DNA from: Planctomycetota bacterium
GTDB taxonomy: Bacteria > Planctomycetota > UBA8742 > UBA2392
Direction of reading: 5' to 3'
Length of the DNA stretch: 64,000 bases
Assembly (NCBI GenBank): GCA_019636195.1
Contig: JAHBYA010000013.1
Coordinates: 1-64,000, forward strand
The notes under the pieces were generated by a model that saw nothing but the letters and a program-made list of their open reading frames with translations, did not search any database and had not been told where the DNA came from. A program made the position numbers and the translations under genes. This document shows, piece after piece, positions 17,860 to 25,865 of this stretch; within the stretch, counting starts at the first letter, position 1; every line of letters begins with the position of its first letter.

Positions 17860-20800
17860 CTAACTTACCTGCCCGTGCGACACTGGCTGTCTTGCCAGCA
17901 TTGCCCTGATCTCTGTGGTAGTGTCGCTTGGGTCCCTTATCTCGATGAAGGCCCAACGCCCGAAGGCTCCGTGGTTGTTGATCGCCGGCACCCACAGCGT
18001 GTCGGCGGTGGCGACTTTTGCGGCCTTGTCCTTCTCGTCTGGTCCGCTTACTTCAACAATCAGGTTCAGCAGGTCTTCCGATCCGCGCCCGTCGTCAATC
18101 CTGGCGATGAAGTCGGGGATGTAGTCGCGCTGATCGCCGTCAATGGTGTACGGGAGGGTGAAACCCAGGTTGTGGTTCTTCACGTAGCTCTTGACTTCGG
18201 GCATGTCCTCCAAGGCCAGTGCCGTCCGCTGCTCCCACGAATCGGTGTCGGCGACCATGAAGTTCAGGTGGCACTTGTCTTCACGAGTGACCATCACGTT
18301 GCGGGTAGTGTCGAAATGGATGTGCTTGGTTGACCCGACCGTGTTGTAACTAGCAAGAATCGGCTTGAGGATGTGCTGGCCTTCCTGGTCGCGGACCACG
18401 GAACGGTAGATTCTGTCGGCCGCATTGTGGGCGGTCTCGGCCAACATGAGCAACTGGATGAACGCGTTGTCTTTGAGGGTCACGCATTCGGCCATCCAAC
18501 GTCGGGTGATCTCGACCAACTGGGGGAAGTACCAAGACTTTACGGCACCTTCGTCGTCGGTGAAGTACTTCTGAAGGGCACGCTTGGCGATTGCGAATGC
18601 TACTTGTTGATCGCGGTACCGCTTGAGATCGTCAAGGGTGTGGACGGCCGTTTCCCCGACGATGGGAGCGTTCTCCGTGACCGTGGCGACTTCCTCTGAG
18701 GACAGCGCAAGCTGCGAGTCTTTGGTGAAGTTGGCCGTCAGTGGGGCGTCTGAAAGCTCGTGCCTGTAACCCGCAACACGGGGGAATGTGATTTCGAGGT
18801 GCGCACGTTCAGGCATAGCTTTGACGGTCGTTGGCGTGGGTCCCGGAGTGGGGTTCGTTGCGGAGCCCGCCGTTGGGATGAAGGAGAACGGCACGCCGTA
18901 GACTTCGGCGTACTCGGCCGGGAAGGCTTCAATCTCGACGGTCTTGCCGTTGTAGCTGATGGTAGAGGTTTGAGGGCCATAATTGCGCCTTCGCAGGGCT
19001 CGTCCGACTACTTGTTCACATAGCAACTGGGTTCCGAACGCCCGGATGCCCAGCACGTGCGTTACGGTGTTGGCATCCCAGCCCTCGGTGAGCATGGAGA
19101 CGCTGACCACGCACTTGATGTGCTCACCCAGTTTGCCGGACTTGCCCACCGTGTTCATGACTTCGCGCAACAGGTCGCTGTCGCTGAGGTCGTCAGTGCT
19201 GCGACCGGGGAAACGCCGTCTGTATTCGGCCTTGAACTCCTCGATCTCGTGGGAGGCGATCTTCTTGAAGTCAGCGCTCATCGCATCGGGCGAGTCAAGC
19301 TGTTCGCTGTCAACAAGGATGGTGTTCGGGCGATCAATCCAGCGGCCACCCCGAACGTTGCTGAAGATCGGTAGATTGCCGGGCACGGCAACCTTCGGCG
19401 CTGTTTCGTCGTCAGGTTCAGCACCCGGGAGTGGCTTGTCGAATCCAGAAATCCAGTCGAACACCAGCTTGGACACGTTGGTGTTGTTGCACACCACAAT
19501 CAGGACTGGCGGTGTGGCGCCCTTGGCCTGCGCTTCAGTGTCCTGGTCCCAAGCTGCGTAGTACTTTTCGTAGTTGGAGTAGAGGCTCCTGAGCGCACCC
19601 TCAAGTTCCGCCGGCAACACTGGGTCGCCGGAGACCGCTTCGGTTCTGCGGCCCTTGCGGGGTAGGTCTTCCCGGATGCGTGACCAAAGCTCACGGTACG
19701 TCGGGTGCTCGCCGGTCATGGTGTCGTCGGAAACCGGCACTCTGGGGACCTTCACGATTCCGCATTCAATGGCGTCAATCAGCGAGAAGTCGGACACGAT
19801 CCAGTTGAACATCGTGCCTTCGGTGTAGCCTGACCCGCGCAGGTAGAAGGGTGTCGCGGACAGGTCAAAAATAGCACGAATCCCAAGCTTCTCGTTCACG
19901 GCCTCAAGACCGCTGATCCAGACGCGCGCCTGCTGGTTACGTTTTTCGGCTTCGCGCCGATCTTCTCCAGTCAGCTTGTCTTCGTCGTCGGAATCGACGG
20001 CTGGCTTGTCTCGATAGCAGTGATGAGCCTCGTCATTGAGCACGACCAGCTTGCGCTTGTTTCCAAGCTCTCGGCACACGCGACGAACCATCTCTGGCGG
20101 GGACTCCACGAACGGGTTCTCGTCCAGACCGTGGCTGAGGATGGCTTTGGTCAGCTTGCCCGCGTCTCCCTTTTCGCGCCGGATGAATGCGTGATAGTTG
20201 GTGATGAGGATCTTGGCCCTGTTGAGGAGCTTCAAGTCTTCGTTGCTGACAATATCGCGGGCCTGGTAGTAGTTCTCCGGGTCGTTCGGAAGCAGCACAC
20301 GAAGGCGGTCACGGATGGTAATGCCGGGGGTGACGATGAGGAACGCATCCGAAAACCGCGCGTCCTGAGGGTTGGCCAGTTTGTTGAGGGTCTGCCAGGC
20401 GATGATCATCGCCATCACGACCGTCTTGCCGCTTCCGGTGGCCATTTTCAGGCCGATGCGGTCCAGACCGGGGTTGGCCTGTTCATTGAACGCGCGAAGG
20501 TCGTTCTCGATCCAAGCGTCTCCCTGCTTCGCCGCAACTTCCGTAACGTAGATGGCCGTCTCAAGGGCCTCGATCTGAGCAAAGAAGAGCCGCTTGTCGC
20601 GCCCGGTACGGGTCCAATACGCAAGCAGCCTGGCGGTCGTGTTGGTGACGCCGCGATGCCCTCCTGCACGCCAACTACTCACGCGGTCCCGGACCTTGTT
20701 GATCCAGTCGGACTCCTTGAGCCGCTCTTGGGTCCATTCAGTGTCGATTACGTGTTGCTTGCCCCGCTTACGGGAGGCTGGGATCGGCACGAAGTAGGCG

Positions 20801-20919
20801 CTGGGCCTCCTGCCGTCAACGATCTCGTTGGTGATGCCCTCGTCGTCGAACTTAAAGTAACGGGCAGGCTCCTCGAATGGGGAGTTGATTACCGGGTTGT
20901 CGATCGTGATCTGCCGCAT
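17860..20919 (-). CDS. Type III restriction enzyme Res (helicase-nuclease)
   Basis: This 1019-residue SF2 helicase is the translocating and cleaving subunit of a type III-like restriction system. Walker A is at about 161 (MATGSGKTVVMA), DEAH at about 296 (LNDEAHHCY), SATPFY follows, and motif VI is at about 641 (QVVGRALRRRNY). The C terminus carries the nuclease-like segment YIPDFIARI (about 935) and VEVSGP (about 956). The usual Glu-x-Lys of Res nucleases is Glu-Val-Ser here, a substitution I associate with the BPTD_3080-like branch, but activity is not assured. It is the first gene of the operon. An ATG at 20919 is preceded by TATACT at 20953-20958. Confidence 0.9.
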   Translation of the reverse strand: MRQITIDNPVINSPFEEPARYFKFDDEGITNEIVDGRRPSAYFVPIPASRKRGKQHVIDTEWTQERLKESDWINKVRDRVSSWRAGGHRGVTNTTARLLAYWTRTGRDKRLFFAQIEALETAIYVTEVAAKQGDAWIENDLRAFNEQANPGLDRIGLKMATGSGKTVVMAMIIAWQTLNKLANPQDARFSDAFLIVTPGITIRDRLRVLLPNDPENYYQARDIVSNEDLKLLNRAKILITNYHAFIRREKGDAGKLTKAILSHGLDENPFVESPPEMVRRVCRELGNKRKLVVLNDEAHHCYRDKPAVDSDDEDKLTGEDRREAEKRNQQARVWISGLEAVNEKLGIRAIFDLSATPFYLRGSGYTEGTMFNWIVSDFSLIDAIECGIVKVPRVPVSDDTMTGEHPTYRELWSRIREDLPRKGRRTEAVSGDPVLPAELEGALRSLYSNYEKYYAAWDQDTEAQAKGATPPVLIVVCNNTNVSKLVFDWISGFDKPLPGAEPDDETAPKVAVPGNLPIFSNVRGGRWIDRPNTILVDSEQLDSPDAMSADFKKIASHEIEEFKAEYRRRFPGRSTDDLSDSDLLREVMNTVGKSGKLGEHIKCVVSVSMLTEGWDANTVTHVLGIRAFGTQLLCEQVVGRALRRRNYGPQTSTISYNGKTVEIEAFPAEYAEVYGVPFSFIPTAGSATNPTPGPTPTTVKAMPERAHLEITFPRVAGYRHELSDAPLTANFTKDSQLALSSEEVATVTENAPIVGETAVHTLDDLKRYRDQQVAFAIAKRALQKYFTDDEGAVKSWYFPQLVEITRRWMAECVTLKDNAFIQLLMLAETAHNAADRIYRSVVRDQEGQHILKPILASYNTVGSTKHIHFDTTRNVMVTREDKCHLNFMVADTDSWEQRTALALEDMPEVKSYVKNHNLGFTLPYTIDGDQRDYIPDFIARIDDGRGSEDLLNLIVEVSGPDEKDKAAKVATADTLWVPAINNHGAFGRWAFIEIRDPSDTTTEIRAMLARQPVSHGQVS

Positions 20920-20932
20920 GGCCCACCCAAGG

Positions 20933-20981
20933 AACTAGCACGTTTCCGCGAGAGTATAGCGACACCTGCGACACAGGTCGC
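20933..20981 (-). promoter_or_regulatory. Promoter/operator region of the defence operon
   Basis: On the minus strand, TATACT at 20958-20953 is a good -10 element. The -35 region is poor. An ACCTG-CAGGT inverted repeat lies at about 20964-20978, upstream of it. Between the -10 and the res ATG is ACGTGCTAGTTCC, one copy of the recurrent island motif. The binder could be the HigA-like protein or the 21044-21283 product. Confidence 0.4.
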
Positions 20982-21043
20982 GGCTGGAAGCCTTGTGGAT
21001 TGGTGCCAACTTGTCGTTGCTTCCCGCGCGCCTGTTGGCCGCA

Positions 21044-21283
21044 TCAATGTGACAAGTTGGCGGCGTCCGAAGCGGGCCGGAGAGCCGGCTCCCAGTTCCG
21101 TAGCGGGGTACGTGGCAGCGGAACGCCCTCCAAGAAGTCGCTGAGCGTTTCCTCCACGCAAATCTCGAACGCTTCTTGCTGGGTCACCTTCATCATGCTG
21201 GCTAGTATGCGCAGCAGCCGATGGTGGTTGTCGCCGATCTTTACGGTACGTGTTGCCTTTGGCTGAGTTGCTGCTGATTGCAT
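21044..21283 (-). CDS. Small putative DNA-binding protein
   Basis: This is a 79-residue protein whose start is the ATG at 21283, with GGAGG seven bases upstream. The core TVKIGDNHHRLLRILASMMK, followed by two helices, resembles a ribbon-helix-helix strand plus helix, as in small repressors or partition proteins, but the match is weak. It lies 125 bp upstream of res and is transcribed toward it. It may therefore regulate the defence operon. No toxin partner is adjacent. Confidence 0.6.
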   Translation of the reverse strand: MQSAATQPKATRTVKIGDNHHRLLRILASMMKVTQQEAFEICVEETLSDFLEGVPLPRTPLRNWEPALRPASDAANLSH

Positions 21284-21361
21284 GGTTGTGCCTCCGATTC
21301 GAACACCAGAACACTGGAGGCAGGGCGAAACACGAAGGCTAAGCGGAACGACGGGCACTCG

Positions 21362-22279
21362 CTACTTCGTCTCAAACGGAACTGTGCTGGACAGAATGAA
21401 CTCAAGCCTGGGTAGGCCAGCCCTATCCGGGGCAAACCAAGTTCGATCATCTATGGCTCTGTCGATCGTCAAGGTGGCCTTAACCATCTGGTCTCTGGTT
21501 AGCTGCTTTCCCTGCTTCCCATCGGCGAGTGCTAGGATGGTTCCCAGTGCCGGTACGTCGATGTGCACATAGCAGGGTCCTGACGACGGATTGTCGCGCC
21601 ACTCGGCTACGCGGTCTTCGGCAAGCCGCTTGACTGCGTTTCGCCTTGCAACCTGGAGAGCCTCTCGCTTGGCTTCTCCTTCGCGTTCGGCCTCCAGCCC
21701 ATACTTCCGGTTGTACTCTTGGACCACCGCTGGATCGTCGTCTGCCAAGGTCAAGTCAAACGTCCTGCGGGCGTACTCCTCCGCGTGGTGGCTGGCCAAA
21801 GGCTGGACGTCCGAGATGTTCCCAACGGCAACCACCGTCTTGCCCAACAACCCATCGGCATGATCTGGCCACTGCAGTTCCGTAAGTTGCTTGTGCTTGT
21901 CGAAGGCCTCGAACAGATCCGGGCACAAGCGCCGCATCTCAACTTCGATTGCTTCCCGGACGGGCTGTAGCTGGCGGTTCTGTTCCTTTCGAGCCTTGGT
22001 CGCTTCGGCGAGGTCGCTGTATTCGACCCCTTTGTCGGCCTGCTCGATTGCATCCTTCTTGGCCAACAGTTCCAGAAGTGTCCCCACCGGCGAGTTCTTC
22101 TCACCAGGGGGAGATTTGTCGGACCCATCCGATTGGCCCAATGGCGGGGTGGCGTTCTGTTCTTCACGCTGACAGCCTGTAAAGCTGACTGCGCAAAGTG
22201 CAGCGGCAAACAGCAGCGTTGCCACGCGGGAAGTCGGCCGTGGGGAAGTGCGCGATGCAGTCTGGCGAATTGCGGCCAT
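21362..22279 (-). CDS. Predicted lipoprotein of unknown function
   Basis: This 305-residue product starts at the ATG at 22279 (GGAG eight bases upstream). It has an Arg-rich n-region, a hydrophobic stretch and a lipobox ending SFTGC at about residue 35, so it should be exported and lipidated. The mature part is acidic and helical, with one beta-rich domain towards the end. I do not recognise a family. An exported lipoprotein inside a DNA-defence island is unusual. It could be a surface-exclusion or phage-receptor-masking factor, or unrelated cargo. It is 79 bp upstream of the 21044-21283 gene on the same strand. Confidence 0.75.
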   Translation of the reverse strand: MAAIRQTASRTSPRPTSRVATLLFAAALCAVSFTGCQREEQNATPPLGQSDGSDKSPPGEKNSPVGTLLELLAKKDAIEQADKGVEYSDLAEATKARKEQNRQLQPVREAIEVEMRRLCPDLFEAFDKHKQLTELQWPDHADGLLGKTVVAVGNISDVQPLASHHAEEYARRTFDLTLADDDPAVVQEYNRKYGLEAEREGEAKREALQVARRNAVKRLAEDRVAEWRDNPSSGPCYVHIDVPALGTILALADGKQGKQLTRDQMVKATLTIDRAIDDRTWFAPDRAGLPRLEFILSSTVPFETK

Positions 22280-22342
22280 AGACTTGCTCCGAATGGTGGC
22301 TAAACGGAAACCCGACAACCCGTAGACAGGGGATAGCCCCGG

Positions 22343-23764
22343 TCATTTTTGGCGTACTCCAGGAAAGTTGTTCTGGATCGAAGGTTCGAGCTCGGTGGCT
22401 CCCCACTGCTCGATGATGGTCTTGAGCGCTTCCATCACGCTCAGGCACTTGCGTAGCTCCCCCTGGTGCTTGTGCACGACATCGGCCACGTCGTCAGCTG
22501 TGACGTTGATGCCGGGAAAGCCAAATCGGACCTTCGCGATGCCGTTGCCCCTCTTGGCTTTGTTGTCGAGGTTCTTGGGAACCTGTGCCCGCAGAACACC
22601 GCAGAGGTTCTTCATCCACTCCTGCATCGGCTGCCGGCTTGCTGGCTCTCCCCCGACAATCCCGCCGTACAGGTCGAGAACACCAACCTCGTTTTCCGGG
22701 CGGGTGAAGTAGAACTGCAGGTAGGGCTTGCCCAGGTGCTTGAGTTCGTCCTCACCGAGGGCTTCGCGTACCCTGCGCCCAAGGGGTTTGTAATAAACCG
22801 TCAGTGAACCCGTGCCCCCCTGAATACCCCAGTCGTCTCCCGCAAACACCGGCTCCGCAAGTTCTCGCAACCTGACGACCGTTGCCGCGTCCCCACGTGA
22901 GGCCACGCGATTCAACACAATCCCAAGCCTCTTGAAGGCCTTGGCGTGACGGTTCACGTGCCCATCAAACCCGCGTAGTTCTGTGGGGTTCGCCTTGAGA
23001 GCCTTGATCGCTTCCGAACACTGTTCGTGGGCTTCCAGTTCTTCCTGACGGTCGCGGGCTTGGGGATTGTCGAACAGGTCCCGCCGGATGAGGCAGGCCT
23101 TGTACTCGTTGATCAGGAACCTGGCGCGCTCGGAAACACCGGCATGTGCCAGCACGTCGTCCAGCCACGCTGACAAGTCCGCGTACTCGATGACCACGAA
23201 CGGTTCGACCGGAGGGGCGCTCTGCAAGGAGATGTCCGGGCAAACGTAAGTCAGGAGCGCCTGACGAACTCCGTCCAACTGAGTTTGATGAAGCCCGTTT
23301 CTGGACGCCCAATCCTTGTAGACCTCGGTCTGCTGGCCGCTCTGTTCCGCATAAACCTTGTGCTCGACAATCAGCAGTGGCTGGGGTGATCCTTCCGGCC
23401 CCGGCAACGTGACGAGGATGTCCAGTCTCCCCGGCGTGTCCTTGCCGTTCACGGTGCCAGTGACGGCCACCTCGCACTCAGCACTTGCCCCGTCAAGATC
23501 TAGCAGGTCCACGTCAATAGGACTGACCGCTATGCTGGCGGGCTTCGCCTTTGCTGCAGACCGCATGAGAAACAGCCGGAGCGGGACATCGCCGGCTCCG
23601 TGGCCTTCCTGAGGGTTCAGTAACCAGCAAAGGAAGGCGGCATGGCTGACTTCCCGTGTGCCAACGGCAAGTACGTCAAAGATCGAGTTGTGCTGAAGTG
23701 CCGCCTCGAACCGGGCGAACAACGGTGAGGCAAGCAAGTGGTTTAGCGCATCGCGTACGTTCAT
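22343..23764 (-). CDS. PD-(D/E)XK nuclease superfamily protein (PDDEXK_4-like)
   Basis: This 473-residue protein has the features of the PF14281 family: an N-terminal EVSHAAFLCWLLNP segment (about 38-51), then Asp115 in GRLDILVTL, Glu134-His-Lys136 in LLIVEHKVYAE, and Gln145/Tyr149 on the following helix. These make up a PD-(D/E)XK active site. The C-terminal half carries a conserved-looking but unassigned domain. Members of this family are common single-gene cargo in defence islands; a role in phage restriction is inference. The upstream region holds a TTGCTAGTTCC copy of the recurrent motif and GGAGG before the ATG. Confidence 0.83.
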   Translation of the reverse strand: MNVRDALNHLLASPLFARFEAALQHNSIFDVLAVGTREVSHAAFLCWLLNPQEGHGAGDVPLRLFLMRSAAKAKPASIAVSPIDVDLLDLDGASAECEVAVTGTVNGKDTPGRLDILVTLPGPEGSPQPLLIVEHKVYAEQSGQQTEVYKDWASRNGLHQTQLDGVRQALLTYVCPDISLQSAPPVEPFVVIEYADLSAWLDDVLAHAGVSERARFLINEYKACLIRRDLFDNPQARDRQEELEAHEQCSEAIKALKANPTELRGFDGHVNRHAKAFKRLGIVLNRVASRGDAATVVRLRELAEPVFAGDDWGIQGGTGSLTVYYKPLGRRVREALGEDELKHLGKPYLQFYFTRPENEVGVLDLYGGIVGGEPASRQPMQEWMKNLCGVLRAQVPKNLDNKAKRGNGIAKVRFGFPGINVTADDVADVVHKHQGELRKCLSVMEALKTIIEQWGATELEPSIQNNFPGVRQK

Positions 23765-24223
23765 CCCGCCTCCAGTGGGGCAACGGCGAACGTCGCGGAA
23801 CTAGCAAGGTTTCACGGGTGCGGGACGGACTTGGCCCAAGAAGACAAGGAGGGACGACCCACGCCGCCCTCATCCGGGCTCCGCCAGGAGCCCATTACGA
23901 AGCAGACACGCAGGCCGCCCCAATCGGGGCGCCTGGCATCTGCGGTCGTAAGCTAAATCTGGCGGATTCGGATGAGCCGCAGTACCTTCAGTTTTAGGCG
24001 CTACGTTGCCTTGTTCTCGTTGTGCCCGCACGAAACGGGCTAGCATCTCCCTCTCGCGTAGAGACTGCAAACGGCAGCCTCAGATCGCGCTGACCAACAT
24101 CGTACAATCGATCCATGGTACCTGTAGCTGCTTCCCACGTAAGTGTCGCGCGGTGTTGTAAGCTTTCCGGCATGACGCCCACTTTGTTGTGGGGTATCGA
24201 AACAGAACAGAAAGTAGGTCGAT
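23765..24223. other. Divergent intergenic region
   Basis: I see no gene in these 459 bases. They separate the minus-strand PDDEXK_4-like gene from the plus-strand LRAT-like gene and must hold both promoters. At 23800-23811 lies AACTAGCAAGGT, a variant of the recurrent motif, 36 bases before the minus-strand ATG. A GC-rich imperfect hairpin (GCCCCAATCGGGGC) is at 23917-23930. Confidence 0.5.
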
Positions 24224-24745
24224 ATGGCACCACCGCTGAGTTTGCTGGCAGTTCCGTCTTCATCGGGTGTTGTGCGCTTCTGGCACGTGGGACTTGTTTG
24301 GATTGATGGCCTTCACGTCGTTTCCAAACGCCCCGGAAGAGGGGTTGTTGTGGAGGGCATTGAGGAGTTTCTTGGTGACGCGCAGAGCTACGAGAACTTC
24401 ATGCTGTGCCCACGAACAGGATGGGAACAAGTCATTGCCAACGTCCGCTCCTGTGTTACCGATCGCGGGTACTCATGGACGACAGACAACTGCGAACACC
24501 TGCTGATGAGGATGTTGGGGCTACGCGAGTTCAGCCCTCAAGTTGAGGCAGGTGTCGGCTCCGGGTCTACAGCGGGCCTGGTAGGTGCCGGCGTTACTGC
24601 GCTCGCTCAGGTGAAGAACCCTTGGCTCCTCTTGCTCGCCGCTGGGGTAAGCGCAATTGCGATTGGCGGAAGCCGGGCTACGTCGCTGTATGCACTGTAT
24701 CAAAGTCAGGGGCTCGCCGTTCAGCCGGTTCAGGCGGTTGCGTGA
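24224..24745 (+). CDS. LRAT/NlpC-P60-like membrane protein
   Basis: This 173-residue protein matches the LRAT (H-rev107) version of the NlpC/P60 fold. It has His21 in FWHVGLVW, a second His31, and the hallmark NCEH at 89-92 with nucleophile Cys90. Bacterial and animal members act as thiol acyltransferases or phospholipases on lipids. After the domain, two glycine/alanine-rich hydrophobic segments (about 110-155) would insert into the membrane. The combination of lipid-active enzyme and membrane anchor suggests an envelope-acting effector. It is one of the few plus-strand island genes. Its 3' end overlaps the convergent phosphatase-like gene by 16 bases. Confidence 0.75.
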   Translation: MAPPLSLLAVPSSSGVVRFWHVGLVWIDGLHVVSKRPGRGVVVEGIEEFLGDAQSYENFMLCPRTGWEQVIANVRSCVTDRGYSWTTDNCEHLLMRMLGLREFSPQVEAGVGSGSTAGLVGAGVTALAQVKNPWLLLLAAGVSAIAIGGSRATSLYALYQSQGLAVQPVQAVA

Positions 24746-25572
24746 TCCTTTCCAGAACGAAGCACTGCAGCAACCAATGGCCCGTCGTCACGCGTTCCGC
24801 AGCCGCAGTCGAGGTACAGTCCGTGGCGGAACAGCATCGGGCCAAACTTGCCAAGGTCCTTGGGCCAATGGGTTGCTTCGCCAGCCTTCAGTACGGTGCC
24901 GTCATCCGAAACGAATGCCGTGACGGGTGTATGGATATCTGGTACCGGCGAACTGACTCCGTCGCGGTAGCGACGTGAGACCACCAGCCCGTGACCGCAG
25001 ACGGCAAAGCACTCCGGGGGTGCTCCGAGCCTGGCTGCGTAGTCATCCTCATCGCCTCCCGGGATGCATTCGGCAACAGCTTCCAACTCGTTGGGACGGT
25101 CCCTACGATTCCAACTGTCCCGAGCAACTGCTGAGGAACTGAACACCACACTTCCCTCTCGATGGAACACTGGCAGGCTTTCCAGCCACCTCAACGTTCC
25201 ACTGCCGTCGAGGTAAACCTCCATCGCCTGGCGTGTGTCGAACCACTGCCCGGCTTCGCGTTCGAACGACCGCATGGTTTGGCAACCACCCCAGTATTGA
25301 TACCGGTTCCACGCGCCCGGGGCATCGTTGGCCTTGTTTAGGTACTCCAGAAGCTGCATTTCCGCGTGCCCTCGCAAGGCGATGTGGCCCTGGCTGACTT
25401 GGTGCTTGACCGCGCGCAGCACCGCAGCGGAGTCCGGCCCGTGGTTGACGTAGTTGCCGAGGAACACCAGTTTTGCGGCTGGCCAGTGTTGATGGGCAAG
25501 GTCGATCAAACGCTCCAAGCGCCTGACTTCACCGTGAATGGCGGGAACTGCGATGACGTGCGTTGCTGGCAT
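24730..25572 (-). CDS. Inactive metallophosphoesterase-like protein
   Basis: The 280-residue chain follows the PP2A/calcineurin-like phosphatase pattern closely, but the metal ligands are replaced. The GDxHG motif reads PAIHG (10-14, Asp to Ala). GDYVDRG reads GNYVNHG (39-45, both Asp to Asn, Arg to His). RGNHE reads RGHAE (67-71, Asn to His, His to Ala). The rest of the fold is retained, including FLG, GPDSAAVL and the C-terminal LYLDCGCG. It should therefore bind but not hydrolyse a phosphorylated or nucleotide ligand. It overlaps the 3' end of the convergent LRAT-like gene. Confidence 0.8.
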   Translation of the reverse strand: MPATHVIAVPAIHGEVRRLERLIDLAHQHWPAAKLVFLGNYVNHGPDSAAVLRAVKHQVSQGHIALRGHAEMQLLEYLNKANDAPGAWNRYQYWGGCQTMRSFEREAGQWFDTRQAMEVYLDGSGTLRWLESLPVFHREGSVVFSSSAVARDSWNRRDRPNELEAVAECIPGGDEDDYAARLGAPPECFAVCGHGLVVSRRYRDGVSSPVPDIHTPVTAFVSDDGTVLKAGEATHWPKDLGKFGPMLFRHGLYLDCGCGTRDDGPLVAAVLRSGKDHATA

Positions 25573-25865
25573 GCATGCCTCCGTCTTTGGTCACGCCTTA
25601 GACAGGACGAGCACACGGCCGTTTTACCCGCTTCAACCCGCAACGACCCAACACACCAACCCGCCCTGTATTCGCGATCCTGCGCGAAGTCTCAACCCCT
25701 GAATGGCGGTTGCGAAACGTCGAGAGACGAGGATCCGCCAAGTGCGTCCGATTTGCTCGCCATTACTACAGTCCAAGGGTGCACTGCACACTTGTTGCAC
25801 GCCGTTGGGCGCACGGCGCGAGCATGCTAGTGCGACTACTTGAGGGTTGAGGGTCGCTAGCCAAC

